From Rhodococcus_G sp042879035 (GTDB taxonomy: Bacteria; Actinomycetota; Actinomycetes; Mycobacteriales; Mycobacteriaceae), in contig NZ_JBIAOU010000004.1 in assembly GCF_042879035.1 (NCBI RefSeq), positions 1 through 64,000 on the forward strand: a stretch of DNA of 64,000 nucleotides, written 5' to 3'. Each line of letters opens with the position of its first letter. The stretch's first letter is position 1. Of the stretch, positions 6,560-17,044 are shown in pieces. The position numbers and the translations under genes are program-made. The notes under the pieces are model-generated. The model saw nothing but the letters and a program-made list of their open reading frames with translations, was not told the DNA's origin and did no database searches.

Positions 6560-7968
6560 GGGCCGTGCACCGGGTTGTTGCCGCGGATCACGTACGCCGG
6601 ATCGACGGATTCCTTGAGGCGCCGCAGCGCGTCCAGCGTGGGTGCGTCGAACGCGCGCCCGAGCGACTCGCCCGGTCCGAGCAGCGTCGGGACGGTGGGG
6701 CCGGCGGCCCAGGGCGCGAGCTCGGCGAACAGCCCCGCCATCGCGTCCGCCGCGGCGGCGAGGAGTTCGGGCACCGGAGCGAGGGTCAGGGTCGTCACCG
6801 CGAACTCGGGACCCCGAGCCCGCAGGTCGAACGCACCGGGCCGGCCCGTACGTGCCGGCCCGCCCAGGTGCCGGAACTGGATCTGGCTCAGCGGCATCGA
6901 CCCGGCCGCACCCGTCCGTCGCACCACCAGGTCGACGAGGTCGTCGTCGAGCGCGGTGAGCATCATCGACGAGTGCACGCCCGGCGACGGATCGGTCGGC
7001 TCCTCGCAGATCGCGCCGACCTCGCCGGGTGCCAGCGGGCGAGTCGTGTCGCGCAGGACCGTTCCCGCGGCGCGGATCGGCGCCAGCAGGGTCGCGAGCT
7101 CACCCTCCGGGCCCAGCAGGATCGCGTCGACGAAGCAGAACGACTGCCCGCGGATCTCGTCCGGCAGCTCCGGGATCGGCGGGAAGTGCATGATCGACGC
7201 CCACACCGACAGTTCGGCCGGCGCGGTCGCGGTCAGTGCGGCGACCGCACGCAGCACCGGCGCGGCGTCGGTGGCGGGAAACGCCAGTCGTCCGCCGGTG
7301 ATCGCGGGCGCCGGGAACAGGTCGATCTCGACGGCGGTGACGATGCCGAACTCGCCGCCCCCGCCGCGCAGCGCCCACATCAGCTCGGGGGACTTCTCGT
7401 CGCTGATCCAGCGGTGCACACCGTGGGCGTCGACGAGCTCGACCGCGCTCAGCGACCCCGAGCCCGGTCCGAACGGCCGGGTGAACCAGGACAGGCCGCC
7501 ACCCAGGCAGAAGCCGACCACGGAGATGTCGGGATTCGAGCCGACCAGGCCGGTCAGGCCGGTGCCGTCGAGCGCCGACTGCAGGGCGCCCCACTTCACG
7601 CCGGCGCCGACGCGCGCCGTGCGTGCGGCGGTGTCGATCCAGATGTCGTCGAGGGCCGCTGTCCGGATCAGGAGGGTGTCGTCGAGGGCACGGTTCGCGC
7701 CGTGGCCACCCGGCTGGGCCGACACCCGGACGCCGCACTCGGCGGCGAACCGGACTGCCTTGACGACGTCGGCGGTGGTCGCGGCGGTCACGACCGCGGC
7801 GGGCCGCTGGGTGATGCTCACGTTCCACGCCTGGGCCGCGGTCGGCCAGTCGGGGCTGTCGGGAAGGTCCACCCGGCCGTCGAGGTCGGCCGCGAGCCGG
7901 TGCCAGGGGACGGCGGAGAGGCCGGTGGGGGAGCGGTGGGCGTCGAGTTCGATCGGTGTCGATGTCAT
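6556..7968 (-). CDS. FAD-linked oxidoreductase of the berberine-bridge-enzyme type
   Basis: The 470-residue protein has the PCMH FAD-binding domain (ADVVKAVRFAAECGVRV, then QPGGHGANRA, whose His is where FAD is attached in the family, and CLGGGLSWFTRPFG) followed by a substrate domain and the short BBE-like C-terminus (VDPAYVIRGNNPVHG). Such enzymes oxidise sugars, alcohols or secondary metabolites with oxygen; the substrate cannot be read. It is divergent from a LuxR-type regulator, with a perfect palindrome between, so it is probably the regulated target. Confidence 0.85.
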   Translation of the reverse strand: MTSTPIELDAHRSPTGLSAVPWHRLAADLDGRVDLPDSPDWPTAAQAWNVSITQRPAAVVTAATTADVVKAVRFAAECGVRVSAQPGGHGANRALDDTLLIRTAALDDIWIDTAARTARVGAGVKWGALQSALDGTGLTGLVGSNPDISVVGFCLGGGLSWFTRPFGPGSGSLSAVELVDAHGVHRWISDEKSPELMWALRGGGGEFGIVTAVEIDLFPAPAITGGRLAFPATDAAPVLRAVAALTATAPAELSVWASIMHFPPIPELPDEIRGQSFCFVDAILLGPEGELATLLAPIRAAGTVLRDTTRPLAPGEVGAICEEPTDPSPGVHSSMMLTALDDDLVDLVVRRTGAAGSMPLSQIQFRHLGGPARTGRPGAFDLRARGPEFAVTTLTLAPVPELLAAAADAMAGLFAELAPWAAGPTVPTLLGPGESLGRAFDAPTLDALRRLKESVDPAYVIRGNNPVHGP

Positions 7969-8027
7969 GACCGGAAGCCTTCAGCGGCCCGGCCGCCGGG
8001 AACATCCCCCGGGGCGGGGAACTCGTG

Positions 8028-8045
8028 ACCCCAGAAGTCTGGGGT
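8028..8045. promoter_or_regulatory. perfect palindrome, operator candidate
   Basis: ACCCCAGA-AG-TCTGGGGT is a perfect 8+2+8 inverted repeat between the divergent FAD oxidoreductase (start 7968) and LuxR regulator (start 8082). Its size and position suit a dimeric helix-turn-helix regulator such as the neighbour. Confidence 0.6.
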
Positions 8046-8081
8046 GTCGGAATCCCGCGGCGCGCGCGAAAATTCGATGCC

Positions 8082-9257
8082 ATGGTGACCATGCGCGCGG
8101 AAACGGTCCGGACCCGGCTCGACGCCCTGTCGCGGGCCGGCCGGTCGTGGCAGGAGTTCGGCCTGGACGCGATGGAGGTGCTGACCAAGGCGGTGCCGTT
8201 CGACGCGGCGTGCTTCGGCACGATCGATCCTGCGACCTCGCTGGTGACCGGGTCGGTCAAGGCGGGTCTCGACAGCCCGTGCGAGGCCGAGTTCGCGTAC
8301 CACGAGTACATCGAGGACGACGTCAGCCTGTTCAGTGATCTGGCCCGTCGGGACGTCGGCGTGAGCATCCTGCACGAGGCGACCGGCGGCGACCCGCGGC
8401 GCAGTTCCCGCTTCCGCGAGCTCTTCGAGCCGATGTTCGATCTCGGACACGAGATGCGGGTGATGATCCGGACCGGCGGCGACGTGTGGGGCGGGCTGGC
8501 CATCTACCGGAGGGCGGGCGGCAGCGGGTTCAGTCCGGCCGAGGCCGACTTCGTCGACGGTGTGTCCGGGATGCTGGCGGTGGGGGTTCGTGCCGGGCTG
8601 ATCGCGGACGCCGCGCCGGGAGTCGACGCCGAGATCGTCGGCGCCGAGGAGGGACCGGCGGTCCTCACCTTCGACGACCACAACACCCTCTGCCAGGCGA
8701 CGCTGGCCGCGCAGGTACGCGTCGAGGAACTGGGTGGTGACCTGTGGGCGGAACTTCCCCAGCCGGTACTGGCGACGCTGGCGGGCGCCCGGGCGCTCGC
8801 GGCCGGCCGGGCCGCTGCCGTGCCGCGCGTGCGGGTCCGCTCGCGGACCGGGCAGTGGCTGGCCGTGCACGCCGCCCCGCTCGCCGGACGCGCAGGCCAG
8901 GCGACGCAGGTCGTGGTCACGATCGAGCCGGCCGGGGCCCCCGAGGTGGTGCCGCTGTTGGTGGCGGCGTTCGGGCTGACGCCGCGGGAACGTGACGTCG
9001 TGGACGGGGTGCTGCGCGGGGCGAGCACCGCCGAGATCGCCAGGGCACTGCACCTGTCGCCGTACACGGTGCAGGACCACCTCAAGGTCGTCTTCGACAA
9101 GGCGGGTGTCTCGAACCGCAAGGAACTCACCGCGCGGGTGTTCTTCGACCACTACGCGCCGCGTAAGGACTCCCGGTTGGGGCCGTCCGGCTGGTTCGTC
9201 GCGGAATCGGCGACTTCGCCCGTGGCGCAGATCACTGTCCCAGGTCAGAGGGGGTGA
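8082..9257 (+). CDS. LuxR-family transcriptional regulator with N-terminal GAF-like region
   Basis: The C-terminal 60 residues form a LuxR helix-turn-helix (LTPRERDVVDGVLRG, STAEIARALHLSPYTVQDHLKVVF). The N-terminal 180 residues (VPFDAACFGTIDP, GFSPAEADFV) look like a GAF-type sensor domain, and the middle segment resembles a PAS-like fold. ATG 8082 is preferred; the frame is open to 8025, which would place the palindrome inside the gene. No clear ribosome site is present. It probably controls the divergent oxidoreductase. The ligand is unknown. Confidence 0.82.
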   Translation: MVTMRAETVRTRLDALSRAGRSWQEFGLDAMEVLTKAVPFDAACFGTIDPATSLVTGSVKAGLDSPCEAEFAYHEYIEDDVSLFSDLARRDVGVSILHEATGGDPRRSSRFRELFEPMFDLGHEMRVMIRTGGDVWGGLAIYRRAGGSGFSPAEADFVDGVSGMLAVGVRAGLIADAAPGVDAEIVGAEEGPAVLTFDDHNTLCQATLAAQVRVEELGGDLWAELPQPVLATLAGARALAAGRAAAVPRVRVRSRTGQWLAVHAAPLAGRAGQATQVVVTIEPAGAPEVVPLLVAAFGLTPRERDVVDGVLRGASTAEIARALHLSPYTVQDHLKVVFDKAGVSNRKELTARVFFDHYAPRKDSRLGPSGWFVAESATSPVAQITVPGQRG

Positions 9258-9469
9258 ACGGGGGCCGCGATGTGTCGAAAGCCGGTGCGGGCGGGTAGGG
9301 TGTTCGCTGGCCGCAGTCCCTGCACCAGCGCAATCGTCGTGATCGTCTCGCGCGACGTTCGGTCAGCCCGGGGGTCGCGAATGGGAACCACGCATGCGCG
9401 TAGCGGCAGCCAGTAGCCGTGCGACACCCAATTCGTGTGGCCCCGTCAGCAGCCAGGAGAACGCCCCGC

Positions 9470-11365
<1,896 letters not shown>

Positions 11366-11378
11366 AGTTGCGCTTCGC

Positions 11379-11426
11379 GCCCGTGAGTCCTTGTGGTCCC
11401 CGTGCGGGCCGGAAGGACTCACGGGC
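11379..11426 (+). terminator. 14-bp inverted repeat between typA and lpqW
   Basis: GCCCGTGAGTCCTT (11379-11392) and AAGGACTCACGGGC (11413-11426) pair perfectly around a 20-base GC-rich loop. It starts 14 bases after the typA stop and probably terminates or attenuates transcription before lpqW. Confidence 0.7.
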
Positions 11427-11457
11427 GGCGCAGCCGCACACACGAAGGGACGGGTGA

Positions 11458-13281
11458 GTGCGAGGGATACTGCCGATGGCGGCCATGGTGGCCGCCGCTC
11501 TCGCCCTCGCGGGGTGTACGGCGAATCCGCCGCCGCCGGTGGAGAGCACCGACAGCCCGAAACCCACCACCACCGTCCCGACCAAGAACACCGTTGTCGT
11601 CGCGATCGACGAGATCGGTCAGGGTTTCAACCCGCACCTGCTGTCCGACCAGTCGCCGGTGAACGCCGCCGTCACGTCGATGGTCCTGCCGAGCCCGTTC
11701 CGTCCGGTCCCGAGCGTGACTCGGCCGGGCGGCACCGACTGGGTGCCGGACGAGTCGTTGCTGGTGTCCGCGGAGGTCACCTCCCAGGCTCCGTTCACCA
11801 TCACCTATCAACTGCGCAACGAGGCCCAGTGGTCGGACAGTGCTCCGATCGCGGCGGAGGACTTCCGCTACCTGTGGCGGCAGATGATCAGCCAGCCCGG
11901 GGTGGTCGACCCGGCCGGGTACGCCCTCATCGACGACATCGGGTCCTCGGCGGGCGGCAAGACCGTCACCGTCACGATGCGGTCGCCGTACCCGGCGTGG
12001 CGTGAACTGTTCAGCGACCTGCTGCCGTCGCACCTGGTCAAGGACACTCCCGGCGGGTTCGCTCGCGGCCTCGCCGAGAACATTCCGGTGTCCGGGGGAC
12101 ACTTCCACATCAAGAGCGTCGACCGCGGACGCGACGAGATCCTGCTCGAACGCAACGACCGTTTCTGGGGCGAGCCGGCCGTCGCCGACCAGATCCTGCT
12201 GCGCCGCGGCGGTTCGAACTCGCAGCTCACCGACTCGATGCGGTCCGGTGACGCGCAGGTGGTCCAGGTGCGCGGTGGTGGCGCGCTGCCCGCGCAGCTC
12301 GCCGCGGTCAGCGGGGTGCGCTCCGCGGTCACCGCCCAGCCCCGGGTGCTGGAGGTGACCCTCAACGGCCGGACCGCGATCGGCGCCGACCCGCGCGTCC
12401 GGCGCGGCCTGTTCGGGTTGCTGAGTCCGGATCTGCTGGCCTCGGTGGGCACGCCGTCGGGTACGTCGCCGACGGTCGCGCGGGCCCAGGTGCTCGCCCC
12501 GTCCGACCCCGGCTACGCGCCGACGGCGCCGCCCCCACTGACGCGTGAGCAGGCACTCGGGCTGCTGGCCGAGGCGGGCTGGATCCACCAGGCTCCGGCC
12601 CCGGCCGTGGTTCAGGACACCGCCGTCCCCGTCCGGCTGGTCCGGGACGGCGCCCAGTTGGCGTTGACGATCGGCGCGACGGAGGGTGACGACACCGCGA
12701 TCTCGGTCGCGAACACCGCCGCGGACCTGTTGCGCGGTGCGGGTGCGCAGGTCACCGTCACGACGATGCGCGCCGAGGAACTGTACGGCCGGGCACTGGT
12801 CGACGGCCGGGTGGACGCGGTCGTCGGGTGGACGCGGGCCGGATCCGACCCGGCGACCTCGCTGGCGTCCCGGTACGGCTGCCCGCCGCCCGAGTCGTCG
12901 CCACCCGAGTCGTCGCGGCCGACGGAGTCGCAGGATCCGGCCGCGGGTGAGACCGCCGCCCTCCCGACCGTCACGACCTCGGCCGACGCCGAGGCCACGG
13001 ACGAGGACTCGGACGAGCCGAATGCTGCTGCGCCGAGCAACATCTCGGGGCTGTGCGACCCGACGTTGCAGCGGGGAATCGACGACGCGTTGCGCGGGGT
13101 CGGCGACGTGGGACAGCTGATCGCGCAGGCCGAGCCGCGACTGTGGGACCTCGCCGCGGTACTGCCGGTGCTGCAGGACGCGACGGTGGTCGCCGCCGGA
13201 CCGGACGTGGACGGTGTGTCGCTGACCGGGGCGATCCAGGTCGGCATATTCGGAGACGCGGCCACCTGGTCGAGAAAGTAG
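11458..13281 (+). CDS. lpqW: LpqW-like lipoprotein of the solute-binding-protein 5 family
   Basis: A short signal ends in the lipobox LALAGC with Cys20. The body has the fold of oligopeptide-binding proteins (GQGFNPHLL, YQLRNEAQWSDSAPIAAEDF, GGHFHIKSVDRGRDEILLERN). No permease or ATPase genes are adjacent, as for LpqW, which does not act in import but modulates PIM versus lipoarabinomannan synthesis through PimE. Residues about 475-527 form a Pro/Glu/Ser/Thr-rich insertion (PPPESSPPESSRPTES then an acidic run) within the C-terminal lobe. The order typA, lpqW, mshB matches Rv1165-Rv1166-Rv1170. mshB begins two bases after the stop, so they form an operon. Confidence 0.85.
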   Translation: MRGILPMAAMVAAALALAGCTANPPPPVESTDSPKPTTTVPTKNTVVVAIDEIGQGFNPHLLSDQSPVNAAVTSMVLPSPFRPVPSVTRPGGTDWVPDESLLVSAEVTSQAPFTITYQLRNEAQWSDSAPIAAEDFRYLWRQMISQPGVVDPAGYALIDDIGSSAGGKTVTVTMRSPYPAWRELFSDLLPSHLVKDTPGGFARGLAENIPVSGGHFHIKSVDRGRDEILLERNDRFWGEPAVADQILLRRGGSNSQLTDSMRSGDAQVVQVRGGGALPAQLAAVSGVRSAVTAQPRVLEVTLNGRTAIGADPRVRRGLFGLLSPDLLASVGTPSGTSPTVARAQVLAPSDPGYAPTAPPPLTREQALGLLAEAGWIHQAPAPAVVQDTAVPVRLVRDGAQLALTIGATEGDDTAISVANTAADLLRGAGAQVTVTTMRAEELYGRALVDGRVDAVVGWTRAGSDPATSLASRYGCPPPESSPPESSRPTESQDPAAGETAALPTVTTSADAEATDEDSDEPNAAAPSNISGLCDPTLQRGIDDALRGVGDVGQLIAQAEPRLWDLAAVLPVLQDATVVAAGPDVDGVSLTGAIQVGIFGDAATWSRK

Positions 13282-13283
13282 AC

Positions 13284-14177
13284 GTGACGGACATCGTGAA
13301 GACGGACACCCCGCGACGACTGCTGCTGGTGCACGCCCACCCGGACGACGAAACCCTCACGACGGGCGGCACGATCGCCCGGTACGCCGCCGAGGGCGCG
13401 GAGGTGACGGTCGTGACCTGCACGCTCGGCGAGGAGGGTGAGGTCATCGGCGACACCTGGGCGGGCCTGGTGGCCGACGCCGCCGACCAGCTCGGCGGCT
13501 ACCGGATCCTGGAACTGACCACGGCGCTGGCGCGTCTCGGGGCGGCCGGGCCCTGCTTCCTGGGCGGCGCCGGGCGGTGGCGCGACTCCGGGATGGTGGG
13601 GACGGCGGCCGCCGCGAATCCGCGGGCCTTCGTCAACGCGGACCTCGGGGAGGTCGTCGCAGCGCTCGTCGACGTGATCCGGGACCGGCGTCCGCACGTC
13701 GTGATCTGCTACGACCCGGTCGGCGGATACGGCCATCCCGACCACATCCGGGTTCACGAAGCGGTGACGGCCGCGGTGGAGTCGGCGGGTGCGGCCGGGT
13801 GTTCCGCTGCGGGGCAGCCGTGGGAGGTCGCGAAGCTGTACTGGACCGTCACCGAGGAGACGTCGCTCACCGAGGGGCTCGGGTGCATCACGGAGTTCCC
13901 GGCGCACTGGCGGCTCCCGGATCCGGGGGAGTTGCCGTCGGTGCCGGACGAGCAGGTGACGACGACGATCGACGTCCGGGCCCATCTCGCGGCGAAGGTG
14001 GCGGGGTTCGAAGCACACGCCACCCAGGTGACGGTGTCGCCCAGCGGAACCGAGTACGCGTTGTCGAACAACGTGGTCCAGCCCATCCTGCTCGACGAGC
14101 ACTACGTGCTGGTGCGGGGGACGCTCGGGGAGGTCGCCGCCGACGGTCGTGAACGGGACCTGTTCGCCGGCGTGTAG
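13284..14177 (+). CDS. mshB: MshB, N-acetyl-GlcN-inositol deacetylase of mycothiol synthesis
   Basis: The zinc site HAHPDDE (residues 17-23) and the later GGYGHPDH are exactly those of MshB, which removes acetate from GlcNAc-inositol to allow ligation of cysteine in mycothiol synthesis. The segments TCTLGEEGEVIGD and LGGAGRWRDSGM are hallmarks of MshB rather than of the related conjugate amidase Mca. The 297-residue length is normal. The GTG start lies directly behind lpqW. A hairpin follows the stop. Confidence 0.95.
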   Translation: MTDIVKTDTPRRLLLVHAHPDDETLTTGGTIARYAAEGAEVTVVTCTLGEEGEVIGDTWAGLVADAADQLGGYRILELTTALARLGAAGPCFLGGAGRWRDSGMVGTAAAANPRAFVNADLGEVVAALVDVIRDRRPHVVICYDPVGGYGHPDHIRVHEAVTAAVESAGAAGCSAAGQPWEVAKLYWTVTEETSLTEGLGCITEFPAHWRLPDPGELPSVPDEQVTTTIDVRAHLAAKVAGFEAHATQVTVSPSGTEYALSNNVVQPILLDEHYVLVRGTLGEVAADGRERDLFAGV

Positions 14178-14185
14178 CTCGCTTT

Positions 14186-14211
14186 ACCGGGCGTGGGGCC
14201 GCTCGCCCGGT
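14186..14211 (+). terminator. hairpin after mshB
   Basis: ACCGGGCG (14186-14193) and CGCCCGGT (14204-14211) form a stem with a 10-base loop, nine bases after the mshB stop and followed by a T-containing stretch. It probably ends the lpqW-mshB transcript. Confidence 0.55.
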
Positions 14212-14265
14212 TACGCTTTCGTCGTTCGCCGATGTTCGTGGGTCACACGTACGAAGGGACGATCG

Positions 14266-15642
14266 ATGGCGCTGCACGAGGTCCGGGGCCGCAGAGACGA
14301 CGTTGCGGACATCTACTCCACGCCACTCAGTGGAGCAGTCCTCCCCAAATATCAGATTCCGCAAGGGGATTCGGATCCGCGTGTGGTGTTCGCGTTGATC
14401 CGTGACGAGCTCGCGCTGGACGGCAACGCCGCGCAGAATCTCGCGACCTTCTGCTCGACCTGGTCCGAGGACGAGGTGCACCGGTTGATGGACCTGTGCA
14501 TGGACAAGAACATGATCGACAAGGACGAGTATCCGCAGACAGCGGAGATCGAGTCGCGCTGCGTGCACATCCTCGCCGACCTGTGGAACTCGCCGGACGG
14601 TCGCAGCACCGTCGGATGCTCGACGACCGGCTCGAGCGAGGCGGCGATGCTGGGTGGTCTCGCGCTCAAGTGGCGGTGGCGGGAGCGGCAGCGTGCCGCG
14701 GGCAGGCCGACGGACCGCCCCAACCTCGTGTGCGGTCCGGTGCAGGTGTGCTGGGAGAAGTTCGCCCGCTACTTCGACGTCGAGTTGCGGCAGGTGCCGC
14801 TCGAGGAGGGCGCCACCGGGCTGCGCCCGCACCAGCTGCGGGACTACGTGGACGAGAACACGATCGGAGTCGTGGCAATCCTCGGGGTCACCTACACGTG
14901 CGACTACGAGCCGGTCGCCGAGATCGCCGCGGAGCTCGACGCGATCGAGGACGAGCACGGTTGGGACGTGCCGGTCCACGTCGACGGCGCCAGCGGCGGC
15001 TTCGTCGCGCCGTTCCTGCAGCCGGACGTGGTGTGGGACTTCAGGATCGACCGAGTCGCGTCGATCAACGCGTCGGGACACAAGTACGGTCTCGCGCCGC
15101 TCGGCGTCGGGTGGGTCGTGTGGCGCAGCGCCGACCGGTTGCCGGAGGACCTCGTGTTCCGGGTCAGCTACCTCGGCGGCGACATGCCGACGTTCGCGCT
15201 CAACTTCTCCCGGCCCGGCGGTGAGATCGTCGCGCAGTACTACCTGCTGCTGAGGCTGGGGCGGGAAGGCTACCGTGCGATCCACCAGACCTGCGCCGAC
15301 GACGCGCGGGCGCTCGCCCAGGCGATCGGCGAGATGGGGCCGTTCACCGTCCTGTACGACGGCACCGGCGGCTTGCCCGCCGTCTCCTACACGTTGACCG
15401 ATCCCGCGACCGCAGGCTTCTCCCTCTACGACCTGAGCGACCTACTGCGCGCCCGCGGCTGGCAGGTGCCTTCCTACCCGTTGCCCCCGAGTCGGGAGAC
15501 CACGGTCATTCAGCGCATCTTGGTCCGGCACGGTATCTCCCGCGACAAGATGGAACTGCTGCTCGACGACCTGCGGTCCGCGGTGACGCGGCTGGCGAAG
15601 GGAAAGCCCGACGACACGGTGCGTACCGGGTTCCATCACTGA
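14266..15642 (+). CDS. gad: glutamate decarboxylase (PLP-dependent)
   Basis: The protein is a group II PLP decarboxylase: STTGSSEAAMLGGLALKWRW, the cofactor aspartate in HVDGASGGF, and the Schiff-base lysine at residue 273 in SGHKYG. It converts glutamate to GABA with consumption of a proton, supporting acid tolerance or a GABA shunt. The 458-residue length and the GadB-like sequence make the glutamate specificity likely. ATG 14266 has GAAGGGA upstream. No glutamate/GABA antiporter is adjacent. It has no counterpart in this stretch of the M. tuberculosis order. Confidence 0.92.
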   Translation: MALHEVRGRRDDVADIYSTPLSGAVLPKYQIPQGDSDPRVVFALIRDELALDGNAAQNLATFCSTWSEDEVHRLMDLCMDKNMIDKDEYPQTAEIESRCVHILADLWNSPDGRSTVGCSTTGSSEAAMLGGLALKWRWRERQRAAGRPTDRPNLVCGPVQVCWEKFARYFDVELRQVPLEEGATGLRPHQLRDYVDENTIGVVAILGVTYTCDYEPVAEIAAELDAIEDEHGWDVPVHVDGASGGFVAPFLQPDVVWDFRIDRVASINASGHKYGLAPLGVGWVVWRSADRLPEDLVFRVSYLGGDMPTFALNFSRPGGEIVAQYYLLLRLGREGYRAIHQTCADDARALAQAIGEMGPFTVLYDGTGGLPAVSYTLTDPATAGFSLYDLSDLLRARGWQVPSYPLPPSRETTVIQRILVRHGISRDKMELLLDDLRSAVTRLAKGKPDDTVRTGFHH

Positions 15643-15724
15643 CAACGACTGCGTGACCTCCGCTCCGGCCGCCACTAGAATGTGATGCACGTCATGGTCG
15701 TCGCGGAGGGGCTGGAGGCGCCGG

Positions 15725-15880
15725 GTGAACTGGAGTGTGCAGAACCAGATCGTCGCGTTCGTCGACTCGCTGCGGCCGAATTCGCAGATGTACCACGACA
15801 TGTACATGAACGCGCTGTACGGGTTCGTCGACATGCAGTCGAACCTGCTGACGATGCTCGGGTACCCGCCGGTGCCCTGA
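15725..15880 (+). CDS. small protein, 51 aa
   Basis: GTG 15725 has GGAGG six bases upstream (15714-15718). The frame encodes MNWSVQNQIVAFVDSLRPN, then a Met/Tyr-rich segment and LLTMLGYPPVP. There is a good -10 TAGAAT at 15676-15681 with TGACCT 16 bases upstream of it, giving a short leader. It has no signal peptide or long hydrophobic segment. It ends 25 bases before the next gene, which has its own -10. The family is unknown. Confidence 0.6.
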   Translation: MNWSVQNQIVAFVDSLRPNSQMYHDMYMNALYGFVDMQSNLLTMLGYPPVP

Positions 15881-15905
15881 TCGCCGGCCCCCTACGATCG
15901 GTGAC

Positions 15906-16325
15906 ATGACTGCCGCCACCGCCGAACCCGTGCCCGGGCACGGAATCCTCGACCGCCTGATCCTGGCGCTGCTGGTGTTCGACGGGTTCGTGACCGCACT
16001 GCTGGCGGTGCTGTTCCTCCCGGTCCGGATCGGGTCGGTTCCGGTGCCGGTGAGCGCCCTGGTGGCGGCGGTCGTCAACGTGCTGCTGCTCTGTGGGGCG
16101 CGGACGGTGACGGATCGGCTCGTCCGGGTCGCCTGGCCGCTGTTCGCCTGGTTCGTCGGCTTCCTGCTCTGCATGGTCGGCGGACCGGGCGGGGACGGCC
16201 TGCTGCTCGCCGACTGGCGCACGTTGCTGCTGCTCGTCGCGGGCCTGGTGCCGGCGACGGCGCTGCTCCTCAAGTGGGGCGCGGACGCAGCCGTGACCCG
16301 CGGGCAGGGCGCGCGGGCACGCTAG
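15906..16325 (+). CDS. four-helix membrane protein, 139 aa
   Basis: Four hydrophobic helices are visible (residues about 15-40, 48-68, 75-95, 105-125), with a short polar N-terminus and an Arg-rich C-terminus. It occupies the place of M. tuberculosis Rv1171, a conserved membrane protein between mshB and fbiC; homology was not tested. A -10 TACGAT lies seven bases before ATG 15906, indicating a leaderless transcript. The last four bases overlap the convergent udgB gene. The function is unknown. Confidence 0.75.
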   Translation: MTAATAEPVPGHGILDRLILALLVFDGFVTALLAVLFLPVRIGSVPVPVSALVAAVVNVLLLCGARTVTDRLVRVAWPLFAWFVGFLLCMVGGPGGDGLLLADWRTLLLLVAGLVPATALLLKWGADAAVTRGQGARAR

Positions 16326-17044
16326 GCGGACGTGCCCCGGTCGAGAAGGCCCGCGGCGCGTCCGGCGTCGGCCAGGACCGCCTCGAGCATCGTGGGGGTC
16401 AGCCGGCCGGTGAAGGTGTTCTGCTGGCTGACGTGGTAGCAGCCGAACAGGTGCAACCGGCGGTCCGGCCCGGCCAGTTCGACGTGCGCGCCGTGCCCGA
16501 ATTTCGGGGCCGGTCGCGGCACCGTCCATCCCGCGGCGCCGAGGACGGGCAGCAGTGCCCGCCACCCGAAACCACCGAGCACCAGCACCGCGCGCAGCGT
16601 CGGGGTCAGCAGGCGCAGTTCCTCGTCGAGCCAGCGCCGGCAGGTGTCGCGCTCGGCCGGGGTCGGCTTGTTGTCCGGCGGCGCGCAGTGCACCGGTGAC
16701 GTGATCCTGGTGCCGCGCAACGTGAGTCCGTCGTCGACGGACACCGCGGTCGGCTGGTTCGCCAACCCGACCGCATGCAGCGCCGCGTACAGCACGTCGC
16801 CGCTGCGGTCGCCGGTGAACATGCGGCCGGTGCGGTTCGCGCCGTGCGCGGCCGGCGCCAGACCGACGATCAGCAAGTGCGCGTCCGGGGGCCCGAATCC
16901 GGGAACCGGTCTGCCCCAGTACGTCTGGTCGCGAAACGCCGCCCGCTTCTCGCGTGCCACCTGCTCCCGCCATCGCACGAGACGTGGGCAGCGACGGCAG
17001 TCGACCAGGTCCGCGTCCATCTCCGCGAGGGTCGGGTGGATCAT
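16322..17044 (-). CDS. udgB: type-5 uracil-DNA glycosylase (UdgB)
   Basis: The family motifs GLAPAAHGANRTGRMFTGD near residue 60 and HVSQQNTFTG near the C-terminus are those of UdgB, which removes uracil, hypoxanthine and related bases from double-stranded DNA. Cysteines in CRRCPRL near the N-terminus and two later cysteines fit the 4Fe-4S cluster of the family. Its ATG overlaps the stop of the upstream PH-domain gene (ATGA), so the three leftward genes from 19100 form a translationally coupled operon. Confidence 0.9.
   Translation of the reverse strand: MIHPTLAEMDADLVDCRRCPRLVRWREQVAREKRAAFRDQTYWGRPVPGFGPPDAHLLIVGLAPAAHGANRTGRMFTGDRSGDVLYAALHAVGLANQPTAVSVDDGLTLRGTRITSPVHCAPPDNKPTPAERDTCRRWLDEELRLLTPTLRAVLVLGGFGWRALLPVLGAAGWTVPRPAPKFGHGAHVELAGPDRRLHLFGCYHVSQQNTFTGRLTPTMLEAVLADAGRAAGLLDRGTSA

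Noticed and set aside
8025..8081. An upstream start for the LuxR gene
   Set aside because: It would put the perfect palindrome inside the coding sequence and adds a sequence unlike the rest of the protein.
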